DNA of 64,000 nt from Bacteroides sp. (GCA_022648295.1 JALCME010000007.1:1-64000), one strand, 5' to 3'. Positions 38,306 to 46,692 are shown, counted from the first letter of the stretch. Made by a program: numbers and translations. Notes: a model not told the origin generated them from the letters alone.

Positions 38306-38455
38306 TGAGTGTAATAGAAAGAAAGTAGTTGATTATAGGAAATAACAACTGTTATATTACTAATAAACAATTAGTTAAGCAAAATAGTATAGGCTAAAAA
38401 AGTAGTAAAAATATAAGCGTAAAGGAAACACTTATACAAAGAAAGAGAGAAGTTT

Positions 38456-40111
38456 TTAGGCTTTTAACTTGCCTATTTTCATCACTTCTGCTTCCAACCG
38501 ATCACGATCACCAGCTGCTTTATTTCTCACTTTCGTCCGGTAATTATAGATTGTAGTAACAGAATAACGAAGGAACTGGGCTATCTTCACACTATCCGTA
38601 ATACCCAGACGAATCAATGCAAAAATGCGTAATTCGGTATTCAACCGTTCATTTCCCTTTGGATAGGTTTGTTCTCCTTCGGCCAACAGCGTATTAAAAT
38701 CTTCTACAAAAGTTGGAAACAATTGCAAGAAAGTCATATCAAAATTCTCATAAAAATCTTTTAGTTCTTCTTCTATAAACTTAGTAGACTTAATATGTTG
38801 ATAGAGCTCTTCCACTTTACCGGTAGAAGCTATTTTCCCTAATGAGCGGCGATAATTGTCCATCTTCTCCAGATAGACAGAGCATTGATCCATATATCGC
38901 CCGATATATTCTTCTTTTAAATAGGAGTTTTCAGCTATACTCCGGTTGGCCTCCATCAATTGGTCATTAAAACGATGCAATTCCCCATTAAGTTCTTTCA
39001 ACTTTTGATTAGCTTCAATGACCGCACGACGGGCAAACGCAACCTTCTTCATCTGCTTATAGACATAAAAAACAGCTATAATAAGAAAGATGGAAAGCAG
39101 ACTGATAGAGATTAATGCGATTTCCATGTGTTTCTGCTGTACTTCCTCCCTCTTTTGATATGCATTATTTATAATCGGAAATATTTGCAAAATCTCCAGT
39201 ATGCGCAACCGTGCATTACAGAACACAGCATCATCCATACACAGCTTTAAATAGGAATAAGCCCGGTCCAGATCTCCTTCATGGTACAATAGAACTGCTA
39301 ACTTTCGCAAAGAAACATATTCACGGACACCCGATTTCATATCTGCTATTGATGAAAGAATGAGATATTTCTTCTCCTTTTCAATATCTCCTTTCAGTCG
39401 GTATGATTCAGATAATGTATAAGCATATATGGCCATGTCATGGATGTCATCCATCTTCTTTCGCATAAAAGAAGATAGTGTATTAATGGCTTTATCATAT
39501 TCATTCCGCGCATTGTACTGATCACATTTTATAAGCACATAGATCAATGAATCTTTCTTGTTTACCAACAGCAATGAATCACGATAACGATCGGTATATT
39601 CCAAATATATTTTTTTCTCTTGATCTGTTACCGCATAATCGGCCATCAATCCATATACAATGCGGTAGATATGATAATAATACGGATGCAGATAATCGGG
39701 CAATTGAGCAATGTGCACGGTATGCATCAAGTCGAGCGCCTCCTTATACATTCCGGCAGTCCCCATGATTTCAGCCATATTCATCCGGGCGTCATCAATA
39801 TGTTCCTGCTTTTTCAGACGCACGGCAACCTGATAACGGGCACGCGCCACTGACAAAGAAGAGTCTGTATTGTACGAACGATATTCATCAACCAGTTTAC
39901 CTAAAAGAGAAAAGCGTTCTTCATCAGAAAGAGGTCGTTTCAGTTGCTGTTTCAATTCTTCCATTCTACGCTCCTTCTGCTCTATATATACGGGGCGATT
40001 TAGAATGGCTTGATCTAATTGCAACAATAATGAATCTATAGGGGCATTTGCTGCATGCAAAACTCCACAAATCCCAAATACAACCCACAATATAGCTCTT
40101 CTACTCCACAT
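38456..40111 (-). CDS. SusR-like inner-membrane transcription regulator
   Basis: A 551-residue protein of the SusR/DUF6377 type. It has a signal-like N-terminus, a periplasmic TPR-like helical region to about residue 325, one membrane segment at about residues 330-350 (ISLLSIFLIIAVFYVY), a coiled coil, and a C-terminal LuxR-like helix-turn-helix at about residues 504-535 (SVKIAQFLRYSVTTIYNYR). It probably senses an alpha-glucan oligosaccharide in the periplasm and activates the susC operon, which starts 255 bp downstream on the same strand. A -7-like TATCTTTG lies at 40188-40195 and two GTTAAC sites lie at 40146 and 40171. Confidence 0.85.
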   Translation of the reverse strand: MWSRRAILWVVFGICGVLHAANAPIDSLLLQLDQAILNRPVYIEQKERRMEELKQQLKRPLSDEERFSLLGKLVDEYRSYNTDSSLSVARARYQVAVRLKKQEHIDDARMNMAEIMGTAGMYKEALDLMHTVHIAQLPDYLHPYYYHIYRIVYGLMADYAVTDQEKKIYLEYTDRYRDSLLLVNKKDSLIYVLIKCDQYNARNEYDKAINTLSSFMRKKMDDIHDMAIYAYTLSESYRLKGDIEKEKKYLILSSIADMKSGVREYVSLRKLAVLLYHEGDLDRAYSYLKLCMDDAVFCNARLRILEILQIFPIINNAYQKREEVQQKHMEIALISISLLSIFLIIAVFYVYKQMKKVAFARRAVIEANQKLKELNGELHRFNDQLMEANRSIAENSYLKEEYIGRYMDQCSVYLEKMDNYRRSLGKIASTGKVEELYQHIKSTKFIEEELKDFYENFDMTFLQLFPTFVEDFNTLLAEGEQTYPKGNERLNTELRIFALIRLGITDSVKIAQFLRYSVTTIYNYRTKVRNKAAGDRDRLEAEVMKIGKLKA

Positions 40112-40187
40112 GATTCCTTGACTTTGCTTTTAGATATGCCGCATGGTTAACTATGCATTTCAATTTAAGTGTTAACGTAATATCTGA

Positions 40188-40195
40188 CAAAGATA
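40188..40195 (-). promoter_or_regulatory. candidate -7 box of the SusR-like gene
   Basis: The minus strand reads TATCTTTG, which fits TAnnTTTG, about 77 bp before the ATG at 40111. No -33 TTTG is seen at the right distance. Confidence 0.4.
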
Positions 40196-40340
40196 AAAAA
40201 CATTTTTCATATTAATTATAAACCCTGTTGTTTTACCCTGAATAGAACTGACTGTACCCACCATATATTCCGAGAAGGAATAACCTTTCTTGGTAAGAGC
40301 AAAAATCAATAAGCCAAGAGCTTTATTAAGTATTGAAAGG

Positions 40341-40387
40341 GCAAACTGACAACCTCTTCAGAGGCAATGAATGCAAACTTACAACCT
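40341..40387. repeat. pair of 15-bp direct repeats
   Basis: GCAAACTGACAACCT (40341-40355) and GCAAACTTACAACCT (40373-40387) differ by one base and are 32 bp apart. They sit just outside the left arm of the inverted repeat at 40392. They could be operator half-sites or remnants of a decayed element. Confidence 0.5.
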
Positions 40388-40391
40388 ATTT

Positions 40392-40531
40392 GGTGCTTCT
40401 TCAATTTAGTTGAAAAGGGCTAAAGACAAAAAGATCTTTTATCTAAAAGCCTGTTTTATAGTAGCCTTATTCGAATTTCACCTCTTGTTTCGTGAAGTAG
40501 TATTCGTTTTCAACTAAATTAAAGAAGAACC
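40392..40531. repeat. 25-bp inverted repeat flanking 90 bp
   Basis: The arm at 40392-40416 (GGTGCTTCTTCAATTTAGTT...) and the arm at 40507-40531 (...AACTAAATTAAAGAAGAACC) are reverse complements at 23 of 25 positions, with 90 bp between. The interior has no ORF. It may be a small non-autonomous element, a decayed IS end pair, or a structured RNA. With its neighbours it fills the 582-bp gene-free stretch 40112-40693. Confidence 0.6.
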
Positions 40532-40596
40532 ACCTAATAAGTTAACTTACACACTATTAACCGGTAGAACGTAGCATAGGTTCTGTTTTCTATAGG

Positions 40597-40689
40597 GAAA
40601 CAACTTGTTTTGCTACTCAAAACGAGTTGTTTTGAACGTCAAAACACTTTGTTTTAAGCATCAAAACAAAGCATTTTGAAGCATAAAAC
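40597..40689. repeat. five-unit array of dyad motifs with exact 22-bp period
   Basis: Units begin at 40597, 40619, 40641, 40663 and 40685. The first four have the form (A/G)AAAC-N4..5-(G/A)TTTT, for example AAAACGAGTTGTTTT and AAAACACTTTGTTTT, separated by short spacers such as GAACGTC and AAGCATC; the fifth is a half unit. The period is exactly two turns of DNA. The array stops at the 3' end of the DUF6078-like gene. It is not a CRISPR, because no unique spacers of normal length are present. Confidence 0.65.
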
Positions 40690-40693
40690 ACAA

Positions 40694-41140
40694 TCAGTCA
40701 AATGACCACTGATATTCTTCACTATAAGATTCAAAAGCGAGTTCCTCTACAACTCCTTGTTGTTGGAACAAGCGACGGATGTATTCCTGATCTTCAGGAG
40801 TAAGAAATAACTCTTTACGATAGAAACGATAGTATTTGTTTCTTCCAAAATGCCCCAGCATTCTGTTTTTCAATTCATAAACCTGTTTATAGGGAATACT
40901 ATCAAACAAATGTTTAATTCCCCACGCCACATGAACTTTTTTAGCCGAATGAAAGTAAGCACAAGCTCTGGAATCCGACGGAATGCAGGCCGGATTGATA
41001 ATGTTTATAGTAGTACATTCCTTGGGACAATGTTGTGCTGCAATATACCGGAGGCACTCCCCAGTCTTTTGACATTGACTATTAAAGCAATGAGCATAGT
41101 TATAGGGTACCAATTGATAATTAAATTCGTCTTTCATCAT
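40694..41140 (-). CDS. DUF6078-like protein
   Basis: A 148-residue cysteine-rich protein; the best family match from memory is DUF6078, unverified. Its N-terminal half has CFNSQCQKTGECLRY, CPKECTTINIINPAC and a later CAYF, which could bind a metal or iron-sulfur cluster. The C-terminal half is helical with FGRNKYYRFYRKELFLTPED. No signal peptide; probably cytoplasmic. It is followed downstream by the 22-bp array and lies downstream of the glucosaminidase gene on the same strand (75 bp). Function unknown. Confidence 0.55.
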   Translation of the reverse strand: MMKDEFNYQLVPYNYAHCFNSQCQKTGECLRYIAAQHCPKECTTINIINPACIPSDSRACAYFHSAKKVHVAWGIKHLFDSIPYKQVYELKNRMLGHFGRNKYYRFYRKELFLTPEDQEYIRRLFQQQGVVEELAFESYSEEYQWSFD

Positions 41141-41215
41141 AGTTTTCTAACTCTCTTTTTAAAGAATGATCTTCCTTTCCATACTAAAGGCTTGCAACAA
41201 AAACATTCTGTGATA

Positions 41216-42115
41216 TTAACGCAACCTCAATCTGTCACCTATTTCGGGAACATAATCAGGATCCTTACGATTCATCTTATAAAGATTCTTCAGACGAATG
41301 CCAAACCGTTGGGAAATATCATGCATGGAATCGCCATCTCTCACAATATATACCGTATAAGGCTTATCAGCTTTCTTCTTTTTCGACTTTAGATAGATGA
41401 CATCACCATCCGTCAAGGTATAGTCTTTATGCAGATCATTATATTTCACTAACTTCTTCCATCTGATACCAAATTCCTTGCCTAATCCTTTAAAGGTATC
41501 TCCACTACGCGCTACAATATAGGCAATGTCGTTGGCTATATACACCTGATGTTGGTAAACAGGCTCCTCTGTCTCTACGGCAACAAAAGCTCCTTTTCGA
41601 TCATACCGATACAACTCATAATCTTCTATAATCGTAATCAATCGGTTAGCATACGACGGATCGGTGGCATAACCAGCCTTCTTCAATCCACGCGCCCATC
41701 CTTTGTAATCGGTTATTTTCAAATCGAACAGAAAAGCATAACGCGCCCCCCGTCTTAAAAAAAGAGAATGATCTTCATATGAGTCCTTAGGATTACGATA
41801 GGCACGGAAGCATTCCTGCCGCGCATCATCATCATGCCTGACAGAACGCCCATTCCAGCTTCCTCCACACTTTATACCAAAATGATTATTACTTTCACGA
41901 GATAACTCACTATATCCCGCTCCACTCTCAAGCAAGCCTTGCGACAGCGTGATACTCGCAGGTATCTTATGACGCTTCATCTGGTCCACAGCCATTGGTG
42001 CATATTGTTTGATATATTCCACGTAACGGCTGTTCCGCCTCTGTGCACCGGCTGATACCGAAACCAGCAAAACAAGACAAATAAGAAAAGGTTTATATAA
42101 GTTGATTTTATTCAT
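41216..42115 (-). CDS. glucosaminidase with two LysM repeats
   Basis: A secreted peptidoglycan hydrolase. I place the start at the ATG at 42115 (299 residues), because it is followed at once by the signal peptide ICLVLLVSVSAGAQ; the longer ORF to 42166 adds 17 residues before it. The FlgJ/LytG-type glucosaminidase domain has SQGLLESGAGYS with the catalytic glutamate, NHFGIKC and the later AGYATDPSYA. Two LysM repeats follow (YIVARSGDTFKGLGKEF and YIVRDGDSMHDISQRF), which bind the cell wall. It probably acts in wall turnover or septum cleavage. It is divergent from cdd. Confidence 0.9.
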   Translation of the reverse strand: MNKINLYKPFLICLVLLVSVSAGAQRRNSRYVEYIKQYAPMAVDQMKRHKIPASITLSQGLLESGAGYSELSRESNNHFGIKCGGSWNGRSVRHDDDARQECFRAYRNPKDSYEDHSLFLRRGARYAFLFDLKITDYKGWARGLKKAGYATDPSYANRLITIIEDYELYRYDRKGAFVAVETEEPVYQHQVYIANDIAYIVARSGDTFKGLGKEFGIRWKKLVKYNDLHKDYTLTDGDVIYLKSKKKKADKPYTVYIVRDGDSMHDISQRFGIRLKNLYKMNRKDPDYVPEIGDRLRLR

Positions 42116-42153
42116 ATCATCTTTAATTGAGAACACAAAAATCTTAAAAAAAA

Positions 42154-42183
42154 TTGAGAATACCAATCTCTTTTCTAACTTTG
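42154..42183 (+). promoter_or_regulatory. candidate cdd promoter
   Basis: TTG (42154-42156) and TAACTTTG (42176-42183) are 19 bp apart, the usual Bacteroides spacing. The -7 box ends 28 bp before the cdd ATG at 42212. Confidence 0.65.
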
Positions 42184-42211
42184 TATCCCCAATAAAAAAA
42201 CAAAGGTTGTT

Positions 42212-42691
42212 ATGAAGAATTTATCCCTGCAAATCAATATCAAGATATATGATTACAATGAGCTAAGCAATGCCGATCGCGAACTCATGGATCAGGCTAT
42301 AGCAGCAACCGAACGAAGCTATGCGCCCTATTCCCATTTCTCGGTAGGTGCAGCGGCACGGCTTACCAATGGAATTATTGTATCCGGTTCTAATCAGGAA
42401 AATGCAGCATATCCGTCAGGGATTTGTGCCGAAAGAACCACTTTGTTTTATGCCAACTCGCAATATCCGGATCAGGCGGTCGAAACATTGGCTATTGCCG
42501 CCCGCAATGGTCAGGGACTTCTTGACGATCCCATTCCTCCATGTGGGGCATGCCGACAAGTCATGCTGGAGACAGAAAAACGGTTTAATCATCCCATGCG
42601 GGTATTGCTCTATGGTGAAAAAGGTATCTATGAAATGAAAGAAATAGGCGATTTATTACCACTATCCTTCAAAGCTTCATCCATGGAATGA
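42212..42691 (+). CDS. cdd: cytidine deaminase
   Basis: A 159-residue zinc enzyme that deaminates cytidine and deoxycytidine to uridines for pyrimidine salvage. The zinc site is CAERTTL plus PPCGACRQ, with a cysteine (not histidine) as the first ligand, typical of tetrameric CDAs. Substrate-binding YSHFSVGAAA is also present. It stands alone, between a divergent glucosaminidase gene and a convergent acetyltransferase gene. Confidence 0.93.
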   Translation: MKNLSLQINIKIYDYNELSNADRELMDQAIAATERSYAPYSHFSVGAAARLTNGIIVSGSNQENAAYPSGICAERTTLFYANSQYPDQAVETLAIAARNGQGLLDDPIPPCGACRQVMLETEKRFNHPMRVLLYGEKGIYEMKEIGDLLPLSFKASSME

Positions 42692-42716
42692 AGAAAGAAA
42701 GCATCTGAACTAATAA

Positions 42717-43238
42717 TTATTTCCGTAATAACGAATAAAATTCCATATCCAATATAACGCCGTCAAACCTCTCTTCACACTGCCGCAAGCAACCTTCATA
42801 CTGGAATCCGCACTTTTGAATAACTCTTCGCGAACGGGGATTTATAGAATAACAAGTACAGGTAATGATATCTACCGGTAATTCCTGAAAACCTCTTTCA
42901 ATGATAGCACGGGCAGCCTCAGTCATTAAACCTTTTCCCCAGTGATGCTCCGACATCGCATACCCCAGCATCAAAGCATGAGGATTCGTACGCCTGTGGT
43001 CGGGAATGAGTCCGATACTCCCAATCATCTTATTTGTTTCCTTCAATACGATACCAAATATATTCTCTTGTCCAATAAATACCTCACTCATTATTTTGCG
43101 AGTTTCCTCAATACTCTCATGAGGTTTCCAACCGGCATTGGGACCCACATTTAGTTCTTTTCCATACTCAAATATATCTTCAGCATCGCTTTCTACAATA
43201 TGGCGTAGTAGCAATCGTGTTGTTTCAAAATCCTTCAT
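42717..43238 (-). CDS. GNAT acetyltransferase, RimJ/RimL-like
   Basis: A 173-residue GNAT protein opening with ETTRLLLRHIVESDAEDI. The acetyl-CoA site is around HHWGKGLMTEAARAIIERGF, and SINPRSRRVIQKCGFQYEG is typical of the RimJ/RimL group that acetylates protein N-termini or small molecules. The acceptor cannot be told. It is 18 bp downstream of the QueG-like gene and may be the last gene of that unit. Confidence 0.82.
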   Translation of the reverse strand: MKDFETTRLLLRHIVESDAEDIFEYGKELNVGPNAGWKPHESIEETRKIMSEVFIGQENIFGIVLKETNKMIGSIGLIPDHRRTNPHALMLGYAMSEHHWGKGLMTEAARAIIERGFQELPVDIITCTCYSINPRSRRVIQKCGFQYEGCLRQCEERFDGVILDMEFYSLLRK

Positions 43239-43256
43239 ATCGGCTCTCTTTTATTA

Positions 43257-43943
43257 TTAATTACTTGATCTTAAGCCAAAACGCAACGGACATCCCATAC
43301 GGCATTTATTGCATTCCACTGTTCCAATACCCCCGAACGTTGTCTTATAAGTATACTCCCGGCAAAGCTCTTGATTTACGGTTTCATTTTCATTAATAGC
43401 ATGAACGGGGCAATTATCAATACATTTACGGCACTTCGGAGGACAGAGATTAACGCATAATTCATCGGAAGGTAAATTAAGAGATAATAAAACAGCCCCT
43501 ACCGTCAGCTGGTTACCAAACATCTGGTTTATCAACAAAGTATTCTTACCCATAAAACCTACACCGGCAGCTACCGCTGCATGCTTCATGGAAAGTATTC
43601 CACGGGCAGTTTTTGTTTCTTCATCCCAAAAGCTAACAGGCGAATCACTGGGAAGTGGTACAGCAATGCCGCCAAAATCACGTTCAATAGCTCTAGCAAC
43701 TTTTAAGATTATCCCGTCCAGCATAGAACAACCCAACTCATTAAAATATCCGTAAATAAACCGAGGATCAACCTCCGACAAGCCATGTGGTAAAGCCAGA
43801 CCTAAAACCACAACCGACTGACATCCCTCATAAATATCCGTAGGAGAAAACCCTTCAGGTGTATCTGCAAACCTATCAATATTCGCAAACCCACACACAT
43901 CGGCGCCAGACTCTAATACTATATTTCTAATTTCTTCCTTCAA
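43257..43943 (-). CDS. short QueG-like iron-sulfur protein
   Basis: A 228-residue protein resembling epoxyqueuosine reductase but shorter than the usual 310 or more residues. It has the family's Rossmann-like first part (GADVCGFANIDRF, GVGFMGKNTLLI) and two 4Fe-4S clusters at CPPKCRKCIDNCPVH and CNKCRMGCPL. The C-terminal helical repeats of QueG are absent, so true queuosine maturation is doubtful; it may be another cobamide-independent reductase. It begins 4 bp after the DUF3795 gene, so the two are likely translated together. Confidence 0.7.
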   Translation of the reverse strand: MKEEIRNIVLESGADVCGFANIDRFADTPEGFSPTDIYEGCQSVVVLGLALPHGLSEVDPRFIYGYFNELGCSMLDGIILKVARAIERDFGGIAVPLPSDSPVSFWDEETKTARGILSMKHAAVAAGVGFMGKNTLLINQMFGNQLTVGAVLLSLNLPSDELCVNLCPPKCRKCIDNCPVHAINENETVNQELCREYTYKTTFGGIGTVECNKCRMGCPLRFGLRSSN

Positions 43944-43947
43944 CGCT

Positions 43948-44298
43948 TCATTTCTTTATTGTCATGGCTTTCTTCGCGCTCATCTCTTTAACATACGCTT
44001 CTTCTCCTATCATCTTAATGCGATATACGCATGCCTTACGATCGGAACGAAAAATTAATCCAAATACCTTGCTAATGAAATTACTGTATTTACCACAATC
44101 AGCTACATCCATATTGCAGTCAGCACAAGTGTGGTTCCCGCTTTCCATGTTACACTTACGAATTTTACACCACGTTGCTTTATCATTCAAGCGACAGCCA
44201 GAACATTTACCATTAAGGTATTTATGGCATGCGCCACAATATAGCCCACAGTAAGCTATCAATTCCCGATCAGCTATAATTTCGTTCATCATAACCAC
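43948..44298 (-). CDS. DUF3795 cysteine-rich protein
   Basis: A 116-residue protein of the DUF3795 type, with many paired cysteines: CGLYCGACHKYLNGKCSGC, WCKIRKC and HTCADCNMDVADC. These could hold two zinc ions or iron-sulfur clusters. The start may be the ATG at 44289 (MNEII) rather than 44298. It leads a unit with the QueG-like gene and has a good promoter at 44431-44460. No function is established for this family that I know of. Confidence 0.75.
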   Translation of the reverse strand: MVMMNEIIADRELIAYCGLYCGACHKYLNGKCSGCRLNDKATWCKIRKCNMESGNHTCADCNMDVADCGKYSNFISKVFGLIFRSDRKACVYRIKMIGEEAYVKEMSAKKAMTIKK

Positions 44299-44430
44299 TT
44301 ATCATTTAAATAATACCAATGTTATATTTTACCTGCCCTTTATTAAAAGCAAATATTTTGTCTGAAACAACTAAGCAAGATACAAGATACAACTTTAGAA
44401 GTCATATGTGCGGTCAAACAACCACCTCCG

Positions 44431-44460
44431 CAAAGGTACGCTCTTTTTTAAACTAAACAA
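44431..44460 (-). promoter_or_regulatory. candidate promoter of the DUF3795 unit
   Basis: On the minus strand TTG (44458-44460) is followed after 19 bp by TACCTTTG (44431-44438). The predicted start site is about 125 nt upstream of the DUF3795 start. The 531-bp gap 44299-44829 also carries the divergent ABC-F promoter and leader and otherwise shows nothing clear. Confidence 0.6.
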
Positions 44461-44579
44461 TCAATGAACCCGCTTTTTCATTACAATTTATATTTATATC
44501 GTTTATTCGTTTCATCGCGTACGTAACCCGACATCAGCAAACCTCTCCATTAATAATCTTTCAAAAGACAAGACCTGTT

Positions 44580-44611
44580 TTTGCATAATCCGGCAAAACA
44601 TATTATCTTTG
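44580..44611 (+). promoter_or_regulatory. candidate ABC-F promoter
   Basis: TTTG (44580-44583) and TATCTTTG (44604-44611) are 20 bp apart, an ideal match to the Bacteroides consensus. The start site would be near 44618, leaving a leader of about 210 nt before the ATG at 44830. Confidence 0.7.
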
Positions 44612-44637
44612 CGCCCATTATTTAAAAAGCTACCCCA

Positions 44638-44655
44638 ATGAAAGTATCCGAATAA
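44638..44655 (+). CDS. possible five-residue leader peptide (MKVSE)
   Basis: ATG AAA GTA TCC GAA TAA lies about 20 nt after the predicted start site of the ABC-F transcript. Downstream, TAAACATC (44674-44681) can pair with GATGTTTA (44728-44735), and ATGCAC/GTGCAT (44784-44799) forms a tight hairpin followed by TATTATTT. A short leader ORF followed by alternative hairpins is the plan used by several antibiotic-responsive ABC-F genes. An ORF this short can occur by chance. Confidence 0.35.
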   Translation: MKVSE

Positions 44656-44829
44656 GGACATAACGCATTTCAGTAAACATCAATCATTATCATTCGCTTT
44701 TTCTTTAAAGATATAAGCATCACCATAGATGTTTAGTTTAAATTGTGTTTGTCCGGTAATCCCTATCCCACAGAGAATCACTCATGCACCAACGTGCATT
44801 ATTATTTAATCTGAAACACAGTTTATTTT

Positions 44830-46437
44830 ATGAGTATCATCATCAAAGATCTTACCTATATTCATCCCGATAAGGAAACCTTATTTGAACATCTAAATCT
44901 GGTTATTAACGAAGGAGAAAAAATTGCCCTAACCGGTAATAACGGCTGCGGCAAATCAACGCTCATGCAAATCATTTCCCAAAAGCTGTCTCCCACTTCC
45001 GGAAGCATAATATCTTCGGAATTGGGAATGATGTATTATATTCCACAGCACTTCGGGCAATATGACACCCTGTCATTAGCACAAGCATTAGGCATCAATT
45101 CCAAAATAGAAGCGTTACATTCCATTTTAAACGGTGATGCATCAGAGAGCAATTTCTCTACACTGGATAATGATTGGAACATTGAAGAGCGGGTTCATGC
45201 CGCCCTGAAGACATGGAGTTTAGATCATCTCTCCATGACTTGCCTATTGAAACAGCTGAGTGGTGGAGAAAAGACCCGTCTCTTTCTCGCTGGAATGGAA
45301 CTGCACCATCCTTCTATTATCTTAATGGATGAACCAACGAATCATTTGGATACCGCAGGCAGAAATCAATTCTATAATTATGTACAACATAGCACAGCCA
45401 CTTTACTGATCATTAGTCATGACCGCGCTTTGCTCAATCTGTTACCAACTGTCTGTGAGTTATCCCACACAGGAATAATCCGTTACGGTGGAAATTACGA
45501 CTTCTATAAAGAACAAAAGGTTGCTCAACTGAATGCTTTACAACAACAGTTGATAGAAAAGCAGCATTCGCTAAAATTGACTAGGCAAACCGCCCAAGAG
45601 ATAGAAGAGCAGAAGGCAAAGCAAAATGTACGGGGTGAAAAAAGAAATATAAAAAAAGGCGTTCCGCGGATAGCTCTGAACTATTTAAGGAATAAAGCTG
45701 AGCAGAGCACCAGTAAACTAAATGACATCCATGCAGAAAAAGCGATAAAGCTTCAGCAGGAAATTCAGATCATAAAGAACACTCTGCCTTTAAGTGAAAA
45801 ACTAAAAACAAACTTCAACGCCTCAGAACTTCATCCCGGCAAAATACTTGTAACAGCCAAAAACGTCCTGTTTCACTACCCTGCAATAGAAACCAATATT
45901 TGGACAGAACCCCTGAACTTTCAATTACGAAGCGGTGACCGGTATTGCATAAAGGGAAATAATGGAAGCGGGAAAACAAGCTTACTCAAGTTAATCACAG
46001 GAGAACTATCGCCAACCACCGGAATAATGGAACGTTCTGATTTTACTTATGTATATCTGGACCAGGAATACTCTATGATACAAAACGAGCCCAGCATTGT
46101 AGAGCAAGCAGAATCTTTCAATCGACGACATTTGCCCGAGCATGAAATAAAGATGATTCTAAACCGCTATTTGTTCCCAAAGGAAACATGGAACAAGCCG
46201 TGTCAGCAACTTAGTGGTGGAGAAAAGATGCGCCTTTCCTTCTGCTGTTTAATGATTGCCAACAATACTCCGGATATCTTCATTCTGGATGAACCGACTA
46301 ATAATCTGGATATAGAAAGTATTGAAATCATTACTGCTACTATCAGGGATTACACCGGAACTGTTCTAACCGTTTCACATGATAAAGAATTCCTCAAGGA
46401 AATCAATTGTGAACATGAATTGGTGTCAATCGAATAG
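44830..46437 (+). CDS. ABC-F family ATPase
   Basis: A 535-residue soluble protein with two ABC domains and no membrane segments. Domain 1 has Walker A GNNGCGKST, signature LSGGEKTRL and Walker B IILMDEPTNHLD; domain 2 has GNNGSGKTS, LSGGEKMRL and IFILDEPTNNLD. The linker between them, near residues 240-310, is long and basic with helical repeats, as in ribosome-acting ABC-F proteins. It could be a ribosome-protection resistance factor or a translation factor of the EttA/Uup type; the leader favours induced expression, but specificity is unknown. Confidence 0.88.
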   Translation: MSIIIKDLTYIHPDKETLFEHLNLVINEGEKIALTGNNGCGKSTLMQIISQKLSPTSGSIISSELGMMYYIPQHFGQYDTLSLAQALGINSKIEALHSILNGDASESNFSTLDNDWNIEERVHAALKTWSLDHLSMTCLLKQLSGGEKTRLFLAGMELHHPSIILMDEPTNHLDTAGRNQFYNYVQHSTATLLIISHDRALLNLLPTVCELSHTGIIRYGGNYDFYKEQKVAQLNALQQQLIEKQHSLKLTRQTAQEIEEQKAKQNVRGEKRNIKKGVPRIALNYLRNKAEQSTSKLNDIHAEKAIKLQQEIQIIKNTLPLSEKLKTNFNASELHPGKILVTAKNVLFHYPAIETNIWTEPLNFQLRSGDRYCIKGNNGSGKTSLLKLITGELSPTTGIMERSDFTYVYLDQEYSMIQNEPSIVEQAESFNRRHLPEHEIKMILNRYLFPKETWNKPCQQLSGGEKMRLSFCCLMIANNTPDIFILDEPTNNLDIESIEIITATIRDYTGTVLTVSHDKEFLKEINCEHELVSIE

Positions 46438-46502
46438 ATTTCACTCTAACATGATTTTTCAATATAGCAATAATGGATATTATAGAATAAATCATAAAGT
46501 CG

Positions 46503-46510
46503 TACATTTG
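46503..46510 (+). promoter_or_regulatory. candidate -7 box of the truncated gene
   Basis: TACATTTG fits TAnnTTTG, 26 bp before the ATG at 46537. No -33 box is seen. It appears to be the old promoter of the gene whose 5' end survives here. Confidence 0.4.
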
Positions 46511-46536
46511 TATCATAACATAAAAAGAATGGTACG

Positions 46537-46692
46537 ATGAACAACGAATTTGCAAAAGCATTGATTTGTAATAGAAAAAACGATCGAATCCCGGAAGAGG
46601 ATAATTATTTCGAGGCGTTAATAGGAGAATGGGATTTTGAATGGACGGACCACTATGAAGCTGCAAATCCACGGCGTATGATTGGTGAATAG
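46537..46692 (+). pseudogene. 5' fragment of a broken gene
   Basis: A 51-codon remnant opening with MNNEFAKALICNRK and containing IGEWDFEWTDHYEA, which resembles the start of small Bacteroides proteins of the DUF1579-like kind (recalled, not checked). The frame stops at TAG 46690, exactly where the reading frame of an AraC-type protein begins. The rest of the gene is missing. Confidence 0.55.

Noticed and set aside
40597-40689. CRISPR array
   Set aside because: The units are 22 bp in total with dyad cores and 6-8 bp between cores; there are no unique spacers of 25-40 bp and no cas genes nearby.
40850-41392. 180-aa plus-strand ORF
   Set aside because: It runs antisense through the DUF6078-like gene and the end of the glucosaminidase gene and shows no protein-like pattern.
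44830-46437. ABC transporter ATPase for import or export
   Set aside because: Two ABC domains in one soluble chain with a long basic linker and no membrane partner gene nearby are features of the ABC-F class, not of transporters.
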